The position numbers were made by a program, and so were the translations under genes. Shown in pieces: positions 15,364-20,552 of a DNA stretch of 20,552 nt. The stretch lies in assembly GCA_019247755.1 (NCBI GenBank), contig JAFBAM010000268.1:1-20552 (forward strand), given 5' to 3'. The notes beneath the pieces were generated by a model, which worked only from the letters and a program-made list of their open reading frames with translations, made no database searches and was not told where the DNA came from. The stretch is from Sphingomonas sp. Lineage in GTDB: Bacteria > Pseudomonadota > Alphaproteobacteria > Sphingomonadales > Sphingomonadaceae. Numbering within the stretch: the first letter of the stretch is position 1; the number at the start of each line of letters is the position of its first letter.

Positions 15364-16157
15364 TCGAGGCCGGCCTCTGCGAGCGCCCGCTCGATCGGCG
15401 CCACGTCCTCGGGATTGTTGAGTTCCCGCAAGGCGAACGGCGGCGTCGCCACATCGACCACAGCCACAGGCAGGCCGGCGGAGAGGAAGCGCAATTGCTC
15501 GAGCCCCTCGAGCGTCTCGAGCTCGCTGACCGGCGTCGAGGCGTAAAGCTCAAGCGCCTGCGGTCGATAGGCATAGACCCCGACGTGCAGCCTTACCGGA
15601 GACATCTCGCTCTCCAGCGCGCCTGGCGGCAGATGCGGGATCAACCGCTTCGAAAAATAGAGCGCTCGGCCCTGATTGTCGGTGACGACGGAAGTGCCAC
15701 CGACGCGACCGGCGGCCTCTTCGGCCTGGAGCGCGCGAACCTCGTCGCTCCTCAGCCGCATCGCGGGTGTCGCGACGAGCGCATCGCGATCATGCTCCAT
15801 TCGTCCGATCAGCGCTTCGACGAACCCGGCCGGCGTGAGCAGCGCGTCGCCCTGGAAGTTGATGATGAGATCCGGCTCGTGGAGCGAAACCAGGGCCTCC
15901 GCGCAGCGCTCGGTACCGTTGCGGCATTCGGGCGAGGTCATGATGACGCCAACCTTAGCGGAGCCGCAGGCTTCGGCGATCCGCTCGTCGTCTGTCACCA
16001 CGAACACACCTGCGACGCCGCGAACCCGTCGTGCGGCTTCGACAGTGCGCTGGATCAACGGCTTGGCGATTCCCCCAGCACCCTTTAGCGGTACCAGCGG
16101 TTTTCCAGGATAGCGCGATGACTGGTAGCGCGCCGGGATCAGGATGACGGCGTTCAT
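15360..16157 (-). CDS. kdsB: CMP-Kdo synthetase (3-deoxy-manno-octulosonate cytidylyltransferase)
   Basis: KdsB activates Kdo with CTP to CMP-Kdo. The 265 residues open with the nucleotide-binding IPARYQSSRYPGKPL (7-21), followed by VFVVTDDERI and a NGTERCAEAL stretch (80-89) equivalent to SGTDR in classic KdsB. The metal-binding Asp is in INFQGDALL (D104); E. coli has QGDEP here, so Glu is replaced by Ala. The C-terminal SELETLEGLEQLRFLSAGL and LNNPEDV are classic. ATG overlaps the upstream kdsD TGA (ATGA), and its own TGA overlaps the HAD start. The family is clear, but the altered motifs leave room for a modified sugar such as an 8-amino-Kdo. Confidence 0.9.
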   Translation of the reverse strand: MNAVILIPARYQSSRYPGKPLVPLKGAGGIAKPLIQRTVEAARRVRGVAGVFVVTDDERIAEACGSAKVGVIMTSPECRNGTERCAEALVSLHEPDLIINFQGDALLTPAGFVEALIGRMEHDRDALVATPAMRLRSDEVRALQAEEAAGRVGGTSVVTDNQGRALYFSKRLIPHLPPGALESEMSPVRLHVGVYAYRPQALELYASTPVSELETLEGLEQLRFLSAGLPVAVVDVATPPFALRELNNPEDVAPIERALAEAGLE

Positions 16158-17131
16158 CGCGCCGCCGGCAAATCATGGATGTGCAGGACGCCAACGGGCT
16201 TCCGACCCGCATCGTCACTCTCGACCACGAACAATGACGTGATCCTGTACTCGTCGAATAAGGCGAGCGCATCGTCGACCAGGTCATCAGGGCCTACCGA
16301 CTTCGGATTACGGGTCATGAAATCGGCAGCAGTATGATCGAGGCCTCGTTCAATATTGCGGCGAAGGTCGCCGTCAGTGATCACCCCGACCAGATAACCG
16401 CCGCTATCTGTAACTCCGACGACGCCGAGGCGCTTGGCGGACATCTCGACCACCGCGGCGTGCATCGAGCTGTCGTCGCGGATCAGCGGCAGTGACTTGC
16501 CGCCGTGCATCAGTCGTCGCACGGGCTTGAGCCGCGCACCGAGCGATCCGCCGGGATGCAGCCGCCCAAACTCGGTTCGGGTCACGCCCTTCTGGCGCAT
16601 GACTGTCATCGCCAGCGCATCGCCGAGCGCTAGGGTCATGGTCGTCGATGTCGTCGGGGCAACCGACTCCGGTCCGACCTCGGCCCAATGCGGAAGCAGC
16701 AAGGTCGCCGTTCCTGCGTCGGCGAGCATCGTCCCCGAATGTCCGGTGATGGCGATGATTGGGATCTTTGCACCTTGGAAGTGATCGATCACCGCCTCCA
16801 GCTCCGAGGTCTCACCGCTCTGCGAGATAAGTATCGCGACATCGCCGCGCGATGCCATGCCGAGGTCGCCGTGGATCGCTTCGGCAAGATGAAGGAACAC
16901 GGCTGTGGTCCCGGTCGAGGCGAAAGTCGCAGCGATCTTGCGCCCGACATGGCCTGATTTGCCAAGACCGCTGACGATCAGCTTGCCTTTGCACTCGTAT
17001 ATGAGGCGGACGGCCTGCTCGAACGGCTCGCCGAGATCGTCAGCAAGCGCGTCGAGGGCGCGTGCCTCGTCGTGCAGGATTGCGCGCCCGAACTCGATCA
17101 CGCCCATGGCCGATGGATCTTCTGCCACCAT
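16154..17131 (-). CDS. kdsD: D-arabinose-5-phosphate isomerase, KdsD/KpsF family
   Basis: The enzyme interconverts ribulose-5-phosphate and arabinose-5-phosphate, the first step to Kdo. An N-terminal SIS sugar-isomerase domain (about 40-170) has VSGLGKSGHVGRKIAATFAS, EAIHGDLGM and ISQSGETSEL; it is followed by GRLHPGGSLG and a pair of CBS domains (MHGGKSLPLI and FMTRNPKSV) ending near HIHDLPAA. I chose the ATG at 17131 (325 residues, normal length). The frame is open to 17221, but that part overlaps the symporter promoter region. An ATG at 17107 is also possible. It is the first gene of the kds operon, diverging from the symporter across 90 bases, and it couples to kdsB by ATGA. The name kpsF is used for the capsule-linked copy; sequence does not separate the two. 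Confidence 0.93.
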   Translation of the reverse strand: MVAEDPSAMGVIEFGRAILHDEARALDALADDLGEPFEQAVRLIYECKGKLIVSGLGKSGHVGRKIAATFASTGTTAVFLHLAEAIHGDLGMASRGDVAILISQSGETSELEAVIDHFQGAKIPIIAITGHSGTMLADAGTATLLLPHWAEVGPESVAPTTSTTMTLALGDALAMTVMRQKGVTRTEFGRLHPGGSLGARLKPVRRLMHGGKSLPLIRDDSSMHAAVVEMSAKRLGVVGVTDSGGYLVGVITDGDLRRNIERGLDHTAADFMTRNPKSVGPDDLVDDALALFDEYRITSLFVVESDDAGRKPVGVLHIHDLPAAR

Positions 17132-17221
17132 CCGCCTCGCCGTAGCGACTGGCTCCCGCGCTGCGCAAGCGCTTGACGCGCGTTGAACCACCGGCTTGGG
17201 TCGAGCACACGAGGGGAACAC

Positions 17222-18538
17222 ATGGCCAAAAAACTCACCCGCTATATCCTGATCGCATTATTGCTCGGCGTCATTGCGGGCTGGGCGATCAATGCGGCCA
17301 TCGATGACGGAACGCCTGCCAGCGCCGAGCGGCTCAAGTCGATCGCCGATTATCTCAGCATCGTCACCGCGCTGTTCCTGCGGCTTATCAAGATGATCAT
17401 CGCACCCCTGGTCTTTTCAACGCTGGTCGCGGGCATCGCCCACATGGGTGACGTGGCCGCCCTGGGCCGGGTGGGAATTCGCTCAATCAGCTGGTTCATC
17501 CTCGCCAGCCTCGTCTCACTAACGCTCGGCTTGGTGCTAGTTAACGTGCTTCAACCGGGAGTCGGGCTGAACCTACCGTTGCCGGCGTCGACGGCAGCCA
17601 GCGGCGTCGAGACCGCCGCGTTCAATCTCAAGGACTTCATCAGTCATCTCGTCCCTGCCTCGATCTTCGAGGCGATGAGCACCAACGAGATTCTACCGAT
17701 CGTCATCTTCTCGCTCTTTTTTGGCGTCGCGCTCACGGCCGTCGGCGAGCGCGGGAAGCCGATCGTCCGAGGCGTCGAGTCACTGGTGCGGGTGATGCTT
17801 CAAGTGACTGATTACGTGATGCGGTTCGCACCCTTCGCCGTGTTCACGGCCGTGGCCAGCGCTCTCGCCGAACGGGGCCCGCAAATCATCGCAACTCTGG
17901 GCAAGTTCGTCGGCAGCTTCTACCTCGGCCTCTTAATCCTTTGGGCAGTGTTGATGGGCGCGGCCTTCGTGATCGTCGGCCCGCGGACGCGTCACCTTGT
18001 GCGCTACATCCGCGACCCGGTCGTACTCGCCTTTTCGACCGCATCCTCAGAGGCCGCATACCCCCGAACGCTGGAAGCACTCGACCGGTTCGGCGTTCCG
18101 CCGCGCATCGCCAGCTTCGTTTTGCCCCTCGGCTATTCGTTCAATCTCGACGGGTCGATGATGTATATGACCTTCGCGACGATCTTCATCGCGCAGGCCT
18201 ACGGCATCCATCTCACCCTCGGGCAGGAAATCACCATGCTCCTGGTGCTGATGATCACGTCAAAAGGCATGGCCGGGGTCCCCCGTGCGAGCCTGGTGGT
18301 CATTGCCGCGACCATGTCGATGTTCCGCATCCCGGAAGCCGGGCTCCTGCTGATCCTAGCGGTCGACCATTTCCTCGACATGGGCCGGTCTGCGACCAAC
18401 GTCGTCGGCAATGCGGTGGCGGCAAGTGTCGTCGCCCGGTGGGAAGGCAACCTCGACCCGGAAAAGCCAGCCGACATCGAACCGCCGCACGCTCCTTCGC
18501 ACGTGAAGCGCGAAGGACCGATCGAGGATCATTTCTAG
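17222..18538 (+). CDS. Dicarboxylate/amino acid:cation symporter (DAACS, GltP-like)
   Basis: This inner-membrane symporter (PF00375) takes up acidic amino acids or C4-dicarboxylates with Na+ or H+. The 438 residues show the signature elements: hairpin HP1 AFSTASSEAAYP (270-281), TM7 GYSFNLDGSMMYMTF (304-318, equivalent to NMDGT), hairpin HP2 ITSKGMAGVPRASLVV (345-360), and TM8 DHFLDMGRSATNVVGN (382-397). D386 and R389 match the GltPh residues that bind the amino and side-chain carboxyl groups. DctA lacks this Asp, so glutamate or aspartate is the likelier substrate (inference). The ATG at 17222 follows GAGGGG closely. Upstream, TTGACG at 17173-17178 could be a -35, with no good -10, and CAAGCGCTTG at 17166-17175 is a perfect palindrome. 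The stop interlocks with the M24 gene stop (CTAG). Confidence 0.92.
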   Translation: MAKKLTRYILIALLLGVIAGWAINAAIDDGTPASAERLKSIADYLSIVTALFLRLIKMIIAPLVFSTLVAGIAHMGDVAALGRVGIRSISWFILASLVSLTLGLVLVNVLQPGVGLNLPLPASTAASGVETAAFNLKDFISHLVPASIFEAMSTNEILPIVIFSLFFGVALTAVGERGKPIVRGVESLVRVMLQVTDYVMRFAPFAVFTAVASALAERGPQIIATLGKFVGSFYLGLLILWAVLMGAAFVIVGPRTRHLVRYIRDPVVLAFSTASSEAAYPRTLEALDRFGVPPRIASFVLPLGYSFNLDGSMMYMTFATIFIAQAYGIHLTLGQEITMLLVLMITSKGMAGVPRASLVVIAATMSMFRIPEAGLLLILAVDHFLDMGRSATNVVGNAVAASVVARWEGNLDPEKPADIEPPHAPSHVKREGPIEDHF

Positions 18539-19791
18539 CCGAAAGGCTTGTCGATGCTCGTCGGCGGCTGGCTGAAGAAGTTCGGGCCCGCTTCGGTGAG
18601 GTGCCAACAGTCTTCGATCCGCACGCCGAACTTACCCGGCAGGTAAATGCCGGGCTCGTCCGAGAAGCACATGCCGGGCGCCAGCGGCATCATTTCCCCA
18701 TGAACCAAATTGACCGCCTCGTGGCCTTCCATGCCGATTCCGTGCCCGGTCCGGTGCGGCGTTCCGGGCAGCTTGTAGCCTGGACCGTAGCCCCAGCTTT
18801 CGTACGCATGGCGAACCGCGTCATCGACACTGCCCGCAGGCACACCGATCTTGGCAGCGGCGACCGCGATCTGCTGACCCCGGCTTACCTGGTCGTAAAC
18901 CTTGCGCACTTCGGCAGGCGGGTCGCCGAGGACGTAGGTACGGGAAATGTCCGACTGGTACCCATGCACCGAGCAACCGCAGTCGAGCAGTACGACCTCG
19001 CCGCGCCTTACGATGTGGGGAATCTTGCTGCCGTGAGGATAGGCCGACGCCTCGCCGATGAGCACCAGTCCCCCATCATAAGCCCCGCCCAGTTTCTTGT
19101 GCGCGGCCGCGATGATCGCATCGATATCCGCCGCGCTCATTCCTTCGCGCGTGCGCTCGCCCGCATATCGAAGAGAGGCTGCAGTGATATCGTTCGCGGC
19201 CTGCAACAGGGCCAGCTCGGCCGGCGTCTTAATCATGCGCTGCGCACGGACCACCGGATTGGCGCTGACGATTGCCGAGCTGGGTAGCTGGCGCTTCAGC
19301 CGGTCCATGATCCAGAACCGGTCCGTCTCCTCGAAGCCAATGGGGGCGCTGGCCGCGTTCCGTTCTTTCAAGAAGTCGGCGACCAGCTTCAGCGGCTCCT
19401 CATCCTCGTTCCAGGTGCGGATCTCTGCGGGAACCTTGAGCATCTCCGCGATGCTCGGCCGCTCGAAGAACGGGGTGACGACGATCGGGTCGCCTGTGGC
19501 CGGGATTACAGCGGCAGTTAGCCGCTCGCTGCGCCACCACTGGATGCCCGTATAATAATCGAGGCTCGGTCCGGACTCGACGAGCACAGCGCCGATACCG
19601 GCGGCCTGCATCAGCTCTCGTGCCCGCGCTAAGCGCCGCAACCGCTCCTCGGTCGAGATGGGTGGTGGAATGGTGATCGTTGGCAGCTCGTCTGCGGCAC
19701 GCGCCACCACCCGGCTCAAAGGGATGGTCGTGGCGGCAGCTGCAGCGCCTGCCCCCGCCAGCAGCCTGCGCCTCGAAAATTGCATTGTCAT
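18535..19791 (-). CDS. Tat-exported M24 metallopeptidase (Xaa-Pro aminopeptidase/dipeptidase-like)
   Basis: This is a two-metal pita-bread peptidase of family M24 that acts on peptides next to proline. The N-terminus has a twin-arginine signal, SRRRLLAG (6-13), an Ala-rich hydrophobic stretch and a probable cleavage near residue 32 (VARA). The N-terminal creatinase-type domain spans about 45-185 and the catalytic domain about 190-410. Metal ligands are D270, D281, H350, E379 and E393, in LLDCGCSVHGYQSD, HRTGHGIGMEGHE, SDEPGIYLPG and VRIEDC. All five are present, so it should be active after export to the periplasm. The ATG overlaps the upstream ureohydrolase TGA (ATGA). Prolidase, Xaa-Pro aminopeptidase and creatinase relatives are hard to tell apart from sequence. 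Confidence 0.9.
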   Translation of the reverse strand: MTMQFSRRRLLAGAGAAAAATTIPLSRVVARAADELPTITIPPPISTEERLRRLARARELMQAAGIGAVLVESGPSLDYYTGIQWWRSERLTAAVIPATGDPIVVTPFFERPSIAEMLKVPAEIRTWNEDEEPLKLVADFLKERNAASAPIGFEETDRFWIMDRLKRQLPSSAIVSANPVVRAQRMIKTPAELALLQAANDITAASLRYAGERTREGMSAADIDAIIAAAHKKLGGAYDGGLVLIGEASAYPHGSKIPHIVRRGEVVLLDCGCSVHGYQSDISRTYVLGDPPAEVRKVYDQVSRGQQIAVAAAKIGVPAGSVDDAVRHAYESWGYGPGYKLPGTPHRTGHGIGMEGHEAVNLVHGEMMPLAPGMCFSDEPGIYLPGKFGVRIEDCWHLTEAGPNFFSQPPTSIDKPFG

Positions 19792-20552
19792 GATTCCCTC
19801 CCCGCCAGAGCGGCTAGTTCCTTGACGAGCTTTGCCGCCACCACGGCCGTCATCCCGTTGATGTCACGCGCTGGATTATATTCAACCACGTCGGCGCCGA
19901 TGATGGGCGTGCGCACGCGGTGAAGCACCGAGAGGAGCTCGCGCGTGGCGAGGCCGCCAGGCTCGTGATGCGAGACTCCCGGGGCGTAGGCCGGGTCGAG
20001 GCCGTCCAGGTCGATGCTAATGTACAGCGGCGCCTCGGGGATCGGCACCTTGTCTGGGGCGAATTCGCGCATCTCCACGATTTCGACTCCGTATCTGGTC
20101 GCTTGGGCGCGACAGTGCCCGTTGAGCGTGCGGATACCGACCTGCACTAACCTGTTCGCGAGCCCGCGCTCCATGATTCTGGCAAAGGGCGACGCGTGGC
20201 TTAGCGGGTCGCCTTCGAAATCCTCGTAGAGGTCGGGATGCGCATCGAAGTGCAGGATGTTGACCGCGCCATGTTCCGCGGCGAGGGCGGACACGATCGG
20301 GAAGGTGACCATGTGGTCGCCGCCAAGGAAGATCGGGACTGAACCGGCGCGCGTCGCATCGCGCGCTGCCATCGAAATTAAAGCGGGATCCCGTTCCCCT
20401 TCGTCTAGGGAAAGATCGCCGAGGTCCTCGATGATGAGCTCGGCGCCGAGCTCCAGCCCTGCCTCGGTCGCCATGTTGCTATGGTCCGAGGACAAGGCTT
20501 TGCGGATCGCGCCCGGAGCCTGCGCCGCGCCCCGAAGGAAGGATGAATGGCT
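19788..20552 (-). CDS. Agmatinase/arginase-family ureohydrolase, 5' end cut by the window
   Basis: This is a manganese enzyme that hydrolyses a guanidino compound to urea and an amine, agmatine to putrescine being the likely case. The frame is open to the right edge; the first visible residues, SHSSFLRGAAQAPGAIRKAL, are a typical internal start of the family (the GAAxAPxAIR motif), so roughly 20-40 N-terminal residues are missing. Metal-binding motifs are GGDHMVTFP, HFDAHPDLY and SIDLDGLDPAYAPG, and the C-terminus has NPARDINGMTAVVAAKL. HASPF takes the place of the HGTPF found in many agmatinases, so the substrate is less certain; related enzymes use arginine, guanidinobutyrate or formiminoglutamate. 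It is coupled to the downstream M24 peptidase by an ATGA overlap. Confidence in the family is high, in the substrate moderate. Confidence 0.88.
   Translation of the reverse strand, partial: SHSSFLRGAAQAPGAIRKALSSDHSNMATEAGLELGAELIIEDLGDLSLDEGERDPALISMAARDATRAGSVPIFLGGDHMVTFPIVSALAAEHGAVNILHFDAHPDLYEDFEGDPLSHASPFARIMERGLANRLVQVGIRTLNGHCRAQATRYGVEIVEMREFAPDKVPIPEAPLYISIDLDGLDPAYAPGVSHHEPGGLATRELLSVLHRVRTPIIGADVVEYNPARDINGMTAVVAAKLVKELAALAGRES

Noticed and set aside
1..20552. Mobile element, prophage, CRISPR or toxin-antitoxin island
   Set aside because: No transposase, integrase, regularly spaced repeats or short toxin-antitoxin pair is seen. Every substantial frame that encodes a sensible protein belongs to a known chromosomal family.

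Overview
The window looks like ordinary chromosome from a GC-rich alphaproteobacterium, most likely a member of the Sphingomonadales (inference). The pointers are a ChpT phosphotransferase, the rluD-rpoH gene order, the alphaproteobacterial TIGR01459 type of HAD protein, an EcfG-like promoter and a CtrA-like box. Coding density is very high. I see no tRNA, rRNA, insertion sequence, prophage, CRISPR array or replication origin. I found no wholly new multi-gene system. The best leads are an unusual Kdo gene set, an EF-G paralogue with a changed active site, and regulatory structures in the short gaps.

Region 1 (1-6869, all minus strand) is a motility control block read right to left: chpT, cheA, cheW, cheY, cheB, cheR and a cytosolic-type peptidoglycan amidase. 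Genes overlap or are closely spaced (the amidase follows cheR by 31 bases), with 56-59 base gaps before cheA and cheY. A CtrA-like box sits at the chpT/cheA junction. ChpT normally passes phosphate to CtrA, so regulator and target may be side by side. No chemoreceptor, cheD or flagellar gene lies in the window.

Region 2 (6957-12339) holds rluD and rpoH on the plus strand, a YihY/BrkB-family membrane protein on the minus strand, and an EF-G-like GTPase on the plus strand. The YihY gene has a candidate EcfG (general stress) promoter.

Region 3 (12395-17131) is a glycan block. A Wzx-type flippase on the plus strand meets a convergent minus-strand operon, kdsD(kpsF)-kdsB-HAD-kdsA, for CMP-Kdo synthesis. 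Arabinose-5-phosphate isomerase, Kdo-8-phosphate synthase and CMP-Kdo synthetase are present, but the standard phosphatase KdsC is not. The coupled HAD protein sits where it would be expected.

Region 4 (17222-20552) has a glutamate/aspartate-type sodium or proton symporter on the plus strand, facing a minus-strand pair: an agmatinase-family hydrolase cut by the window edge and a Tat-exported M24 metallopeptidase.

A recurring feature is that all three convergent gene pairs (rpoH/yihY, flippase/kdsA, symporter/M24 peptidase) overlap by exactly 4 bases with interlocked stop codons. This leaves no room for intergenic terminators. Several same-strand pairs use ATGA or GTGA overlaps.
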